Positions 9,966 through 19,491 of a stretch of 64,000 nucleotides of DNA are shown here, one piece after another. The notes below the pieces were generated by a model, which saw only the letters and a program-made list of their open reading frames with translations, was not told the DNA's origin and ran no database searches. Numbering within the stretch: position 1 is the stretch's first letter; each line of letters starts with the position of its first letter. The stretch covers positions 558,001 through 622,000 of the forward strand of contig NZ_CAKMRI010000001.1 of assembly GCF_928097925.1 (NCBI RefSeq), written 5' to 3'. Made by a program: the position numbers and the translations under genes. The DNA comes from Mediannikoviicoccus vaginalis (GTDB lineage: Bacteria; Bacillota; Clostridia; Tissierellales; Peptoniphilaceae).

Positions 9966-11702
9966 TTATAGTTTTGGTTTTTTCTCATATGAAGTGTGAA
10001 GTAATTCAATAGCAAGTGGACTTGCAACTCCACCAAAGAACTCATCATAAAGTTTTTGTACTTTTTCGTTCTCATGAGATTTTCTCTTTGCTTTGCCCTT
10101 GTCTATGGAATAAATTCCTTCAGCCCTTCTTTTTAATACGGATAGGTCGCCGTGGTGATACGGTTGTCCACCTCCACCTATACAGCCTCCTGGACAAGCC
10201 ATTACTTCTATTGCGTGAATTTCTTCTTCTCCACTTTGTACTTTTTCAAGTAATCTTCTTGTATTACCTAGGCCGTTTGCAACTGCTATTCTGATTTTTT
10301 TGCCGTCAATTTCAACTTCAGTTTCTTTAATTCCCGTTAGTCCTCTAAGGTCTGTGAATTCAAGCTCCCCAAGTTCTTCACCAGTAATCTTTTCATATGC
10401 AGTTCTTACGGTAGCTTCAATAACTCCACCTGTTGCTCCGAAGATTGCTCCCGCTCCTGTTGACTCTCCCAGTGGATCATCAAAGTCTTCGTCATCAAGC
10501 TCTTGGAAATTTATTCCCGCTTCTTTTATCATTGAAGCAAGTTCTCTCGTTGTGATTACAACGTCAACGTCTGAGTTTCCGTCTTCTGATTCAAGTTCTG
10601 GTCTTGCTGCTTCAAATTTCTTTGCAATACATGGCATAACTGAAACTACAACTAGGTCTTTAGGGTCTATGTCCATCTTTTTACATAGATAAGACTTTGC
10701 AACCGCTCCAAACATTTCGTGTGGACTCTTACAGCTACTTGGAATGTCGATTAAGTCACTAAATTGTTGCTCCATGAAGTTTACCCAACCTGGACAGCAT
10801 GATGTTAGTATAGGAAGGGTTCCATTTCCCTTTAATCTTTCCACAAATTCATTTGACTCTTCCATTATTGTAAGGTCTGCAGCAAAGTTTGTGTCAAATA
10901 CCTTTTTAAAACCAAGTCTTCTAAGGGCATTTACCATTTTGCCTGTAACTACAGTGCCTGGTTCTAAACCGAATTCTTCTCCAAGAGCAACTCTAACTGC
11001 AGGTGCCGTTTGAACAACTACAATCTTATCTGAACGAAGTAGTTCCCACACCTTGTCCACGTTTGATACTTCTGTTAATGCTCCTGTTGGACATACTGAT
11101 AGACATTGTCCACAGAATGTACATGTTGTTTCAAACATGGATCTGTCGAAAGTACTTCCTACATAGGTATTAAATCCTCTACCTACTTCTGCCAACGCCC
11201 CAACTGTTTGAACTTCGTTACACATGGTTTCACATCTTCTACAAAGAATACATTTATTTGCATCTCTAACTAGTGATAGAGAACGGTCATCTATTGGAAG
11301 GTCTCTCTTCTCTCCTTCATATGGAATTTCCCTTACATTTAAATCCCTAGCTAATGTTTGTAGTTGACAATTTAAGTTCTTTGGACATGTTAAGCAGCTA
11401 TTAGGGTGATCTGAAAGTAGAAGCTCTACAATGGCCCTTCTAGCCTTAACAGCTTTAACGCTGTCAGTATTTATATCCATGCCTTCTTTAACTGGAGTTG
11501 CACATGCTGGAAGAAGTTTACCGTTTCGTAAATCTTCAACCATACAAACTCTACAGCTGGCAAGTTTATTTACAAATTTTATATCATGAAGATTCAAATG
11601 GCAAAGCGTAGGTATTTTAATACCAATGGTGTTTGCAGCTTCTAATATGGTAGTGTTTTTTTCAACCGCCATTTCTACTCCATTTATTTTAATATTTACC
11701 AT
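9966..11702 (-). CDS. hydA: [FeFe] hydrogenase catalytic subunit (NADH-dependent/bifurcating type)
   Basis: This 578-residue protein interconverts protons and H2. In order it has an N-terminal [2Fe-2S] domain (Cys near 34, 50, 53, 67), a His-Cys3 cluster (DHPNSCLTCPKNLNC), two [4Fe-4S] motifs (CILCRRCETMC and CTFCGQCLSVC) and the H-cluster domain. The H-cluster domain carries the three signatures TSCCPGWVNF, MPCIAKKFEA and MACPGGCIGGGGQPY. The ATG at 11702 follows AGGAGG; the open frame reaches 23 codons further but into hydB. It ends without the extra C-terminal [2Fe-2S] domain of Thermotoga HydA. Confidence 0.96.
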   Translation of the reverse strand: MVNIKINGVEMAVEKNTTILEAANTIGIKIPTLCHLNLHDIKFVNKLASCRVCMVEDLRNGKLLPACATPVKEGMDINTDSVKAVKARRAIVELLLSDHPNSCLTCPKNLNCQLQTLARDLNVREIPYEGEKRDLPIDDRSLSLVRDANKCILCRRCETMCNEVQTVGALAEVGRGFNTYVGSTFDRSMFETTCTFCGQCLSVCPTGALTEVSNVDKVWELLRSDKIVVVQTAPAVRVALGEEFGLEPGTVVTGKMVNALRRLGFKKVFDTNFAADLTIMEESNEFVERLKGNGTLPILTSCCPGWVNFMEQQFSDLIDIPSSCKSPHEMFGAVAKSYLCKKMDIDPKDLVVVSVMPCIAKKFEAARPELESEDGNSDVDVVITTRELASMIKEAGINFQELDDEDFDDPLGESTGAGAIFGATGGVIEATVRTAYEKITGEELGELEFTDLRGLTGIKETEVEIDGKKIRIAVANGLGNTRRLLEKVQSGEEEIHAIEVMACPGGCIGGGGQPYHHGDLSVLKRRAEGIYSIDKGKAKRKSHENEKVQKLYDEFFGGVASPLAIELLHTSYEKKPKL

Positions 11703-11710
11703 TTTTCCTC

Positions 11711-13288
11711 CTAAGCTAAAATAATAGTTCCAACTGGACATGCATCCATACATTGACCACATTTTATACATTTATCTTGGTCAATAACATGTTGCTTTCT
11801 AACTTCTCCTGAAATACAATCCACAGGACAGTTTCTTGCACATTTAGTACAGCCAATACACTTTTCAGTAATAACGTAATTTAATACGCCCTTACATTTC
11901 TTTGCAGGACATGTTTTATTTTCGCCTACATGTGCATAGTACTCTTCTGGGAAGTACTTTAGAGTTGAAAGTATTGGGTTTGGACTTGATTGACCAAGGC
12001 CACAAAGACTTGTAGATGCAACTATTTCTGAAAGTTCTTCAAGTTTTGCAATAGTTTCTTCAGTTGCTCTACCTTGAGTTATGTCATCAAGCATTTCAAG
12101 TAGTCTCTTGTTTCCAATTCTACATGGTGTACACTTTCCACATGACTCGTCTACGGAGAACTCCAAGAAGAATCTGGACACGTCAACCATACAGTCATCT
12201 TCGTCCATAACAACCATTCCGCCTGAACCCATTATAGAGCCAATGGCCTTTAATGATTCGAAGTCGCAGCCAGTGTCAAAAAGACTTGTTGGTATACAAC
12301 CACCAGAAGGTCCACCAGTTTGAACCGCCTTTGCCTTCTTATCATTTTGGATGCCCTCTCCTATGTCATAAACTATTTCTCTTATGGTTGTTCCCATTGG
12401 AACTTCCACAAGGCCAGAGTGATTTATCTTACCTACAAGGGCAAATACCTTTGTCCCAGTAGACTTTTCTGTACCAATTGACTTAAACCAATCGCTACCT
12501 CTATTTAAAATTTGAGCTATATTTGCAAATGTCTCAACATTATTTATTACAGTAGGTTTCCCCCAAAGTCCTTTAGTGGTAGTTCTAAATTCCTTGTTTC
12601 TAGGCATACCTCTCTTACCTTCTATGGACTCCATAAGCGCAGTTCCTTCACCACATACAAAGGCTCCCGCACCAAGTCTTAGGCTAATGCTAAATGAGAA
12701 GTCTGTTCCCATTATGTTGTCCCCTAAAAGGTTTAGCTTTTCAGCTTCTTCTATTGCTTTCATAAGACTCTTTACTGCCTTTGGATACTCGGCTCTAACA
12801 TATATATAGCCCTTTGATGCTCCAATGGCCTTACCACATATTGCCATGCCTTCAAGAACTGAATGAGGATCTTTTTCTAGTACAGATCTGTCCATAAATG
12901 CACCTGGGTCTCCCTCGTCTGCATTACAGATAACATACTTTTGATCTGCATCTTGAACTAAAGCTGACTCCCACTTGATTCCTGTTGGGAAACCTGCTCC
13001 ACCTCTTCCTCTTAGGCCAGAGTCTTTTATTATGTCAACAACTTCTTGTGGAGAAATACTATGTAGAGATTTTTCAAGTGCAAAGTAACCATCTCTCGCA
13101 ATATATTCTTCAACTGAGTCTGGGTTTATTACGTCACAGTTTCTTAAAACAACCCTTGTTTGACTCTCATAAAACTTACCTTTAGGGCAAATGTTTTCTC
13201 CATCTATAACAAATTCCTCTTGTTCAAGTCTTTTTAATAGAACTGGGTAAGTTTTTTCTTTTATACTTAAAAGTTGCTCCTTATTCAC
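11711..13288 (-). CDS. hydB: Hydrogenase diaphorase subunit (NuoF-like, FMN/NAD(H))
   Basis: About 525 residues. The NuoF core has the FMN/NAD fingerprints GRGGAGFPTGIKWE and CNADEGDPGAFMDRS, then the ESCGKCTPCRIG cluster motif. A C-terminal ferredoxin module carries two [4Fe-4S] motifs (CIGCTKCARNC, CIKCGQCMDAC). The best start is GTG at 13288: AAGGAGG lies 5 nt upstream. An ATG at 13309 would read through that site and overlap hydC by 29 nt. It joins HydA and HydC in an NADH-linked, possibly electron-bifurcating, complex. Confidence 0.95.
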   Translation of the reverse strand: MNKEQLLSIKEKTYPVLLKRLEQEEFVIDGENICPKGKFYESQTRVVLRNCDVINPDSVEEYIARDGYFALEKSLHSISPQEVVDIIKDSGLRGRGGAGFPTGIKWESALVQDADQKYVICNADEGDPGAFMDRSVLEKDPHSVLEGMAICGKAIGASKGYIYVRAEYPKAVKSLMKAIEEAEKLNLLGDNIMGTDFSFSISLRLGAGAFVCGEGTALMESIEGKRGMPRNKEFRTTTKGLWGKPTVINNVETFANIAQILNRGSDWFKSIGTEKSTGTKVFALVGKINHSGLVEVPMGTTIREIVYDIGEGIQNDKKAKAVQTGGPSGGCIPTSLFDTGCDFESLKAIGSIMGSGGMVVMDEDDCMVDVSRFFLEFSVDESCGKCTPCRIGNKRLLEMLDDITQGRATEETIAKLEELSEIVASTSLCGLGQSSPNPILSTLKYFPEEYYAHVGENKTCPAKKCKGVLNYVITEKCIGCTKCARNCPVDCISGEVRKQHVIDQDKCIKCGQCMDACPVGTIILA

Positions 13289-13775
13289 TGTCGCCTCCTT
13301 TTGCATCATATATGATCTTGTGAATCATATCAGGCTTAACATATCCAATGTTTTCTCCATCAACAGTTACAACCGGTGCTATACCACACTCTCCAACACA
13401 TCTTGTTTCAATTACAGAAAACTCGCCATCTTCCGTTGTTTGTCCCGGTTCTATTTCAAGAGCTTCACAGAAGTCATTAAGTAATCTGTCAGCTCCCTTA
13501 ACATAGCAAGCTGTACCTAAGCATACACATATTTCATGTTTACCTCTAGGTTCAAAGGTAAACTGTGAATAAAATGTAGCTACCCCATAGATTTCGCTTG
13601 AATGTTTTTTTAACTTCAAAGCCATAAGGTCAACAATCGGTTCTGGAATGTATCCAAATACTTTTTGTGCTTCTTGAAGTACTGGCATTACAGCGCCCGG
13701 CTCGTCCTTATGGTCCTCAATGAATTGAACAAAGTTATCAAACTTGTCCCTATCCTTTTCTAAACAAAAAGCCAT
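13281..13775 (-). CDS. hydC: Hydrogenase [2Fe-2S] subunit (NuoE-like)
   Basis: This 164-residue thioredoxin-like ferredoxin is the first gene of the hydCBA unit. The cluster ligands are seen in CLGTACYVKGA and ETRCVGECGIAP (C-x4-C then C-x3-C). GGGGG precedes the ATG. The stop codon lies inside the ribosome site/start region of hydB, which implies coupled translation. Confidence 0.95.
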   Translation of the reverse strand: MAFCLEKDRDKFDNFVQFIEDHKDEPGAVMPVLQEAQKVFGYIPEPIVDLMALKLKKHSSEIYGVATFYSQFTFEPRGKHEICVCLGTACYVKGADRLLNDFCEALEIEPGQTTEDGEFSVIETRCVGECGIAPVVTVDGENIGYVKPDMIHKIIYDAKGGDSE

Positions 13776-13953
13776 ATTTTCCCCCTATTTTTATATTCCA
13801 TAATATTTTAACATATTCGGAGATAAAAATCATGCTTAGGAAAATATTTTCAAGATTTTAAATACATATGTTTTATCTATAATTAAAAATAGTGTAAAAA
13901 ACTTTTTTTGTGCTATGATAATGATGTAGTAATTTTTTAAAAAGGAGAATCAA
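13776..13953. other. Divergent intergenic region
   Basis: These 178 bp separate the leftward hydrogenase unit from the rightward ABC importer, so both promoters must lie here. A TATGATAAT box (13914-13922) could be the -10 for the importer, but I found no convincing -35. No riboswitch fold was recognised. Confidence 0.5.
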
Positions 13954-14931
13954 ATGAAAAATAAATTATTTAGTATTTTGCTTTTACTTACACTGATACT
14001 TACTTCATGTGCAAGTAAAGCGCCAATTAATGAAACAGAAACAAATTCTGTCGCTGAAACTAACGCTACTGTAGAAGAAGTTTCAAGTGAACTAACGATT
14101 TCTTCCATGAAGGGACCAACTGGAATGTCTTTGGCTCCACTAAAGGAAGAAGGCTACAACATTTCAATTAAGGGAAGCATAGAAGAGCAAATGGCAGCCA
14201 TACAAAAGGACGAGGCTGATGTGTTTTTAATTCCATCAAACCTATATGCCAAGCTCCAAAATAAATCGGGCAATTTAAAGCTGTTAGCGCCTAATGTTGG
14301 AATGGCCCTTAGCTTAGTTGGACAACATGAAATAAACTCTGTGGAAGAATTAAAGGGAAAGACAATTGCCCTTACTGGACAAGGTGCAATGCCAGAAGTT
14401 ATTTTAAGAACGCTTTTAAAATCTTTCAATATGGAAGATGAAGTGAACTTAAATTTCGTAAAAGATCCTACAGAGGCAGTGCCAATGCTTATTAAGGACG
14501 AAAACTCTTTTGCGCTTTTACCTGAACCATTTGCCACAGCAGTGCTTAGTAAAAATGAAAATCTTTTAAAGGTAATTGATTTAAAGGAAATTTGGAAGGA
14601 AAAAGAACTTCCAAATATAATTACATCTGTTATTGTTGCAAAGTCCGATGTGTATGAAAGTAAGAAAGATGATATAGACGCCTTTGTCACAGACTATCAA
14701 AACAAAATTGTAGATTTTGTTAATAGTCCTCTTTCAAGCACTAACGTAAACTACGGAAAAGCTATTGAAGAACTTGATATTATAAAGGCACCTATTGCAA
14801 TAAAATCTATTCCTTCAATTGAGTTCTTAGGTGATGTTAATAATTATAAAGAAGATTTAAAAGCGTTTTTAGAATATGTTTTGGAGCTTAATCCTGAACT
14901 AATCGGCGGAAAAGTTCCTGATATGGAGTAA
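13954..14931 (+). CDS. ABC transporter substrate-binding lipoprotein (NMT1/SsuA-like)
   Basis: This 325-residue secreted protein has signal peptide and lipobox ILTSC, with the lipidated Cys near residue 19. A periplasmic-binding fold of the NMT1/nitrate-sulfonate-thiamine-precursor type follows. It includes SVEELKGKTIALTGQGAMPE, typical of this group, and LLPEPFATA. AAGGAG precedes the ATG. The permease starts 3 nt after its stop. The ligand is not evident; aromatic sulfonates, thiamine precursors or other small organics are all possible. Confidence 0.85.
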   Translation: MKNKLFSILLLLTLILTSCASKAPINETETNSVAETNATVEEVSSELTISSMKGPTGMSLAPLKEEGYNISIKGSIEEQMAAIQKDEADVFLIPSNLYAKLQNKSGNLKLLAPNVGMALSLVGQHEINSVEELKGKTIALTGQGAMPEVILRTLLKSFNMEDEVNLNFVKDPTEAVPMLIKDENSFALLPEPFATAVLSKNENLLKVIDLKEIWKEKELPNIITSVIVAKSDVYESKKDDIDAFVTDYQNKIVDFVNSPLSSTNVNYGKAIEELDIIKAPIAIKSIPSIEFLGDVNNYKEDLKAFLEYVLELNPELIGGKVPDME

Positions 14932-14934
14932 AAG

Positions 14935-15666
14935 ATGATTAATTTAAAAAAGTTTCTAGGATATATTTTTTTAATACTCATTTGGACTATAGCTTACTAT
15001 GTAGTAAATAATCCAATAATACTTCCATCTATTTGGCAGGTACTTGTGAGAACCTTTGAACTTTTTAAAACCGGGGAGATACTTTCTCCCCTATTGTCTT
15101 CTCTATACAGAGTCTTTGCGGCAATTTTAATCTCTGTTCTATTAGGTGTACTATTCTCAATGATATCTTATTCATTTAAGATGAGGGATTTTTTCTCTCC
15201 ACTGATGTCTATACTAAAGTCAACTCCCGTGGTGTCCTTGGTTTTGATTATTTTATTTTTTACAAATAGCGAAAACCTATCATCCATAGTTGTCATACTT
15301 ATAATTACGCCAATAGTCTATGCAAATATTTTAAATGGACTGGACAGTATAGTTAGGGAAAAGTTTGAACTTGCGAAAGTCTTTAAACTCTCTCCCTGGG
15401 TGAAGTTTAGATATATTGAGCTACCTGTTATTATAAATAAAATACTCTTTTCTGTGGTTTTATGTGTTGGAATTGCACTAAAGGCGGCGGTTACTGCAGA
15501 AGTTATTGCCGGTGGGTCAAAGGGGCTTGGGAGTATGCTATACCTATCAAAGATTTCATTTGAAATGGTGGACTTACTTTCCATTACAATTATAATTGTC
15601 TTGAGTTCATATATTATTGAAGAATTCTTTAAAGTTTTTCTTAGAAAGTGGTGTAAATATGATTAA
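14935..15666 (+). CDS. ABC transporter permease (SsuC/ThiX-like)
   Basis: This 243-residue protein has six hydrophobic segments. The coupling-loop motif near residues 160-205 (AAVTAEVIAGGSKGLGSMLY) matches the nitrate/sulfonate/taurine permease family (EAA-like loop with G-x(9)-G spacing). It is the membrane part of the importer served by the preceding lipoprotein. Its last codons overlap the start of the ATPase gene. Confidence 0.9.
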   Translation: MINLKKFLGYIFLILIWTIAYYVVNNPIILPSIWQVLVRTFELFKTGEILSPLLSSLYRVFAAILISVLLGVLFSMISYSFKMRDFFSPLMSILKSTPVVSLVLIILFFTNSENLSSIVVILIITPIVYANILNGLDSIVREKFELAKVFKLSPWVKFRYIELPVIINKILFSVVLCVGIALKAAVTAEVIAGGSKGLGSMLYLSKISFEMVDLLSITIIIVLSSYIIEEFFKVFLRKWCKYD

Positions 15667-16219
15667 TCTTAATTTAAAGGAAAAGTCATTTGACGACAAA
15701 GTTATTTTAAAAGATATTTCACTACAGATTGAAAAGGGAGATATTTTATCCATTACGGGCCAGTCGGGCATTGGGAAAAGCACCTTGCTTCGAATACTTA
15801 CTGGCCTTGACAATGACTTTGTTGGAGAAATTACTAATACTTTCAAATCAGCTTCCATATCCTTCCCAGAAAAAATTTTTTTTGGAAGACTAAGCGCCAT
15901 AAAGGAGATAAAGGCCGTTACAAAGAAAAATAGTTCTGATATAGAAGAGGCAATGGAATATTTTGGACTGTTAAAACAAAAAAACAATTTAGTAAAGACC
16001 ATGTCCACTGGACAAAGGACACGGCTTTCACTAATAAGAAGTTTTCTAAGTGACAGTGAGATTATTTATTTAGATGAGCCTTTAATGGGCCTATACTTTC
16101 ACAATAAGAAACTTGCCACTGAGTATATTATAAATAATCTTAATGGACGGGCTTTAGTGTACACTGGCTCACCACTTAATTTTAAAAACGAAAAAATTAT
16201 CGAATTAAAAACCAAGTAA
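15659..16219 (+). CDS. ABC transporter ATP-binding protein of the importer
   Basis: The preferred start is ATG at 15659, overlapping the permease stop; an upstream ATG at 15617 lies inside the permease gene. The 186 residues carry Walker A (GQSGIGKST), a signature variant STGQRTRLS and Walker B (IIYLDEP). This is short for the SsuB family (about 250) because the C-terminus is trimmed, but all catalytic motifs are present. The signature has T instead of the first G of SGGQ. Confidence 0.88.
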   Translation: MINLNLKEKSFDDKVILKDISLQIEKGDILSITGQSGIGKSTLLRILTGLDNDFVGEITNTFKSASISFPEKIFFGRLSAIKEIKAVTKKNSSDIEEAMEYFGLLKQKNNLVKTMSTGQRTRLSLIRSFLSDSEIIYLDEPLMGLYFHNKKLATEYIINNLNGRALVYTGSPLNFKNEKIIELKTK

Positions 16220-16234
16220 GAATACTTGGTTTTT
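16207..16234. terminator. Bidirectional terminator between convergent operons
   Basis: A perfect 12-bp stem (16207-16218 and 16223-16234, core AACCAAGTA) with an AGAA loop has A-runs on the left and T-runs on the right. It can end both the importer on the plus strand and the exporter operon on the minus strand. Confidence 0.88.
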
Positions 16235-17445
16235 TATGATAGTATTTCAATAACATTTTTATTTGCGGCGGACTTTGCTGGAGCATATGAGAACACAACT
16301 CCTATTACAAGGGATATTAAAAGTGCCACAACTATTGGGCCAACTTCAACCGCTGCTTTAAATGGAAGAAATGCGGAGATAACCATGGCCATTAGTAGAC
16401 CAAATAGGTATCCGAAGATTCCTCCAATTACTGTAACAACTATGCCTTCCAGCAAAAACTGCATTGTAATATTTCCCTTTGTTGCTCCTATGGCACGCCT
16501 TATTCCAATCTCTTTCGTTCTTTCTGAAACTGAAATAAACATCATGTTCATCATTCCTATTCCCGCAATAAATAGAGATATGCCTCCAATTAGTGCAATG
16601 AATATGGTTATTTGATTTAAAACCTTTGATATACCCTCCAGCATCTCAGAGATATCAAAGTAGTTATAAGTTCCTAGGTCCTTCATTGAACCACTGGATT
16701 TTAATTTGTCCACAACTTCTTTAGCAGTGTCCTTCACACTAACTCCCGATTCTAAAAACACTTGAATTCCTGGGGAGTTTCTCTCTTCAGGTCTAAGGCT
16801 CTCGTAGGTTTGTTTTGGAATGGATATATCCGAAAAACCTCCTCCACCTATTCCCATACTAAAGGCTTCGTCTTTATAAATTCCAACGACTTTGTAACCG
16901 ACTCCATTAATATTTATTGAAGAGCCAAGTTTTTCGTTATAGTTTTTTAGAATTTCATCCGCCTTGTCTTCGCTTAATATGGCAACTCTCTGTTTCATGT
17001 CGTTGTCCAGTGAGTTTAGGTTTCTACCTTCCACCATTTCCTTATCAGTGTTCTTTACTGTTTCAACCATGGAAGAAGCTTTTCCATTTCGTGTTTCCAC
17101 TTCCAAATTCTGACTTGCAGACTCGTTGTCTTCGTTTCCAAACTTCACATCCTTAACCCCGGGAATACTTTTTATTGTAGATATATCCTCTGAATTAAAA
17201 AATACAATATTTGGATCTTCATACATGCTCTGTTTATTAGGCACAAAGGAGATGGCAATGGATACACTTTCGTCTCCCTCTTCAGTCAAGTTTTCCATAA
17301 CATAGTTTTGAAAGCCATTACCTATGGAAATTATTGTAATTACAGCTCCTATTCCTATGATTATCCCAAGCATTGTAAGGATGGATCTCTTCTTGTTCCT
17401 CTTCAAGGCATTTAATGCATCATAAAATAGTACAGAAAATTTCAT
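16234..17445 (-). CDS. MacB/YknZ-type ABC exporter permease (FtsX domain)
   Basis: This 403-residue protein has an N-terminal membrane helix (about 20-42), a large extracytoplasmic MacB_PCD domain (about 45-270) and three C-terminal helices of the FtsX domain. The conserved cytoplasmic loop reads SERTKEIGIRRAIGAT. It belongs to the mechanotransmission exporters of the MacB/YknZ type. Last gene of a four-gene unit; it directly abuts the ATPase gene. Confidence 0.9.
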   Translation of the reverse strand: MKFSVLFYDALNALKRNKKRSILTMLGIIIGIGAVITIISIGNGFQNYVMENLTEEGDESVSIAISFVPNKQSMYEDPNIVFFNSEDISTIKSIPGVKDVKFGNEDNESASQNLEVETRNGKASSMVETVKNTDKEMVEGRNLNSLDNDMKQRVAILSEDKADEILKNYNEKLGSSININGVGYKVVGIYKDEAFSMGIGGGGFSDISIPKQTYESLRPEERNSPGIQVFLESGVSVKDTAKEVVDKLKSSGSMKDLGTYNYFDISEMLEGISKVLNQITIFIALIGGISLFIAGIGMMNMMFISVSERTKEIGIRRAIGATKGNITMQFLLEGIVVTVIGGIFGYLFGLLMAMVISAFLPFKAAVEVGPIVVALLISLVIGVVFSYAPAKSAANKNVIEILS

Positions 17446-18131
17446 TACACATCTGTCCTTTCTTGTAAGTCTCCATCCTTCATAAATAATACCTTGGAGC
17501 AGTAACTCTTCAAACTTCTGTCATGGGTTACCATAACCACAGTTGTATTATTTTCGCTGTTAAGTCTTTTAAAAATATCCATTATTTCAATGGAGGTTAC
17601 CGAGTCCAGGGCTCCCGTAGGTTCGTCAGCCAATAAAAAGTCTGGCCTATGAACAATTGCCCTTGCTATGGCAACTCTTTGCTTCTGTCCTCCAGAAAGT
17701 TGATTTGGATACTTGTCAATCTTGTCCAGTATTCCAACGGACTGAAGGGCATTTTCAACGGAAGTCCTTATGTCCTTTGGCCTCTTGCCTGCATATAGTA
17801 GTGGCAACTCCACATTTTCTCTTACAGTGTAGTTTTCAATTAGATTAAAGTTCTGAAACACAAAACCTACCGCTTTATTTCTAAGTCTTGACATTTCATC
17901 ATCATCTAAGTTTTTCACAGATTGTCCATTAAATATATAGCTTCCTGTAAACTTTCCATCGATGAAACCAATTATATTCATAAGTGTGGACTTTCCAGAA
18001 CCAGACTCACCCATTATACCGACAAATTCACCTTTTTCAATGTTAAAGCTCACATCCTTCAGTACATGAAGTTTTTCTTCCCCAGTGGTATAAACTTTAT
18101 TAACCTTTTTGACTTGAATCATTTTGGTCAT
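17445..18131 (-). CDS. MacB/YknY/LolD-type ABC exporter ATPase
   Basis: These 228 residues hold a complete ATPase: Walker A GESGSGKST, Q-loop FQNFNLIENYT, signature LSGGQKQRVAIARA, Walker B FLLADEPTGALDS and the H-loop THDRS. The ADEPTGALD form is typical of the lipoprotein/macrolide/antimicrobial peptide exporter group. The start overlaps the fusion-protein gene by about 30 nt; an ATG three codons later (18122) is also possible. Confidence 0.93.
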   Translation of the reverse strand: MTKMIQVKKVNKVYTTGEEKLHVLKDVSFNIEKGEFVGIMGESGSGKSTLMNIIGFIDGKFTGSYIFNGQSVKNLDDDEMSRLRNKAVGFVFQNFNLIENYTVRENVELPLLYAGKRPKDIRTSVENALQSVGILDKIDKYPNQLSGGQKQRVAIARAIVHRPDFLLADEPTGALDSVTSIEIMDIFKRLNSENNTTVVMVTHDRSLKSYCSKVLFMKDGDLQERTDV

Positions 18132-19491
18132 TGTCCTTTTCTATATTTTCACTGTCTGTATCTTTTTCAGTTGAATCTGTCCTATCCTTTACTTCCACAT
18201 TTACATTGCCAGATTTTTCATCCTTGCTTTTGGAATCAGTATTATTTTCAGTTTTATTTTCTTTTTCATCCTTTGTATCTTCACTGTCGCTTATCTTTAC
18301 ATCAATCTCTTCACCATCTGAAACGCCAGTAATATCTTCAATAATACTATCTCCAAGTTTTAAACCCTTAAGTACCTTGTATGCGCCCTCATCTTTCATA
18401 AGTGTAACTTCAACTTTTTTAGCCTTTCCATCTTCATACATGTACACATATGTCTTTCCATCTTCCTCTTCCACTGAAGACTCTGGTAGATATAGTCCAT
18501 CTTCTGTGATTTCAACATTTACTGAAAACCCATATTGTATAAAGCCATCTGGAATTACATTAAATTCAAACTCTGACATACTATTTCCCGATCCAGTTCC
18601 TGGTATGGCACCGTCTTCCTTTGGCATATTTGATATATAGGACACCCTTCCCTTTTGAGTTTCGCCGGTGGATATAACCTTTAAGTCGACAACGTCGTCT
18701 AAGTGAAGTTTGTCGTAGTCAAACTCTGAAACAGTAGAAACTATTTTAGTCTCTTTTGAAACTATTTTAATAAGTGGATCCGTCATACCTTGACTTTGTT
18801 CCGCCTTGCTCTTGTCTAAGTAAACAGTTCCCTTTACCTTTGACTTTTCAACTTCATACTGTTTATTTTTTAAATTTGCAATCTGTTCACTAACTCCGTC
18901 CATTTGTGCCTTCGCCTCTGACACAGCTCTTTTTGAAGGTGAAATTTGTGCTTCATAGGCCTTTACTTCTTGTTTCGCACCTTCTATTGAAGCCTTTGTC
19001 TGTTCAATGTCCATTTGCGCTTTAGCATACTCTTCTGGATTATCAGGATTTAAAGACTTGTTTAAAGTGTTAAGCTTGTCTTGAAGATTTGAAAGATTTT
19101 TCTTTGCCTCTGCATAGTCGGAGTTTGCTTTTGAAAGGTCACTATTTGCAAAACCCAATGAGTTTTTCATAGAGTCATATTGCCTTTGAAGCTCGTCGAT
19201 TTGTTCTTTAACTCCAGGAGTTTCATATTTAAATAGATTTGCTCCCGCTTCCACATCGTCCTTATCCTTAACATAGTACTCTATAATCTTTCCCTTTGAA
19301 GGATCATAAAAAATATTTTCTGTTTCAATGGGAACTGAATTTCCAGTAAATGTAATTGGAGCTTTTTTGCTCACAGTGTATAGATCATACTCCTTTTTCG
19401 TCTTCTTTTTAGGTAAAAAAAGATTTAAAAGAGCAGCTGTAAGTAAAACTACAGCCACTACTGAAATAATTATTTTATTTTTCTTACTCAT
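18100..19491 (-). CDS. MacA/YknX-type membrane fusion protein of the ABC exporter
   Basis: This 463-residue protein has an N-terminal membrane anchor (about 7-27) followed by a long coiled-coil hairpin (about 85-215). Lipoyl/beta-barrel domains run to about residue 395. The last 65 or so residues are unusual: a hydrophilic Asp/Glu/Lys/Ser/Asn-rich tail with no predicted fold. In Gram-positives such proteins sit outside the membrane and couple to the MacB-like permease. Confidence 0.88.
   Translation of the reverse strand: MSKKNKIIISVVAVVLLTAALLNLFLPKKKTKKEYDLYTVSKKAPITFTGNSVPIETENIFYDPSKGKIIEYYVKDKDDVEAGANLFKYETPGVKEQIDELQRQYDSMKNSLGFANSDLSKANSDYAEAKKNLSNLQDKLNTLNKSLNPDNPEEYAKAQMDIEQTKASIEGAKQEVKAYEAQISPSKRAVSEAKAQMDGVSEQIANLKNKQYEVEKSKVKGTVYLDKSKAEQSQGMTDPLIKIVSKETKIVSTVSEFDYDKLHLDDVVDLKVISTGETQKGRVSYISNMPKEDGAIPGTGSGNSMSEFEFNVIPDGFIQYGFSVNVEITEDGLYLPESSVEEEDGKTYVYMYEDGKAKKVEVTLMKDEGAYKVLKGLKLGDSIIEDITGVSDGEEIDVKISDSEDTKDEKENKTENNTDSKSKDEKSGNVNVEVKDRTDSTEKDTDSENIEKDNDQNDSSQKG

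Noticed and set aside
14154-14690. 178-residue minus-strand frame within the binding-protein gene
   Set aside because: Antisense to a lipoprotein gene with signal peptide, ribosome site and family motifs; no features of its own.
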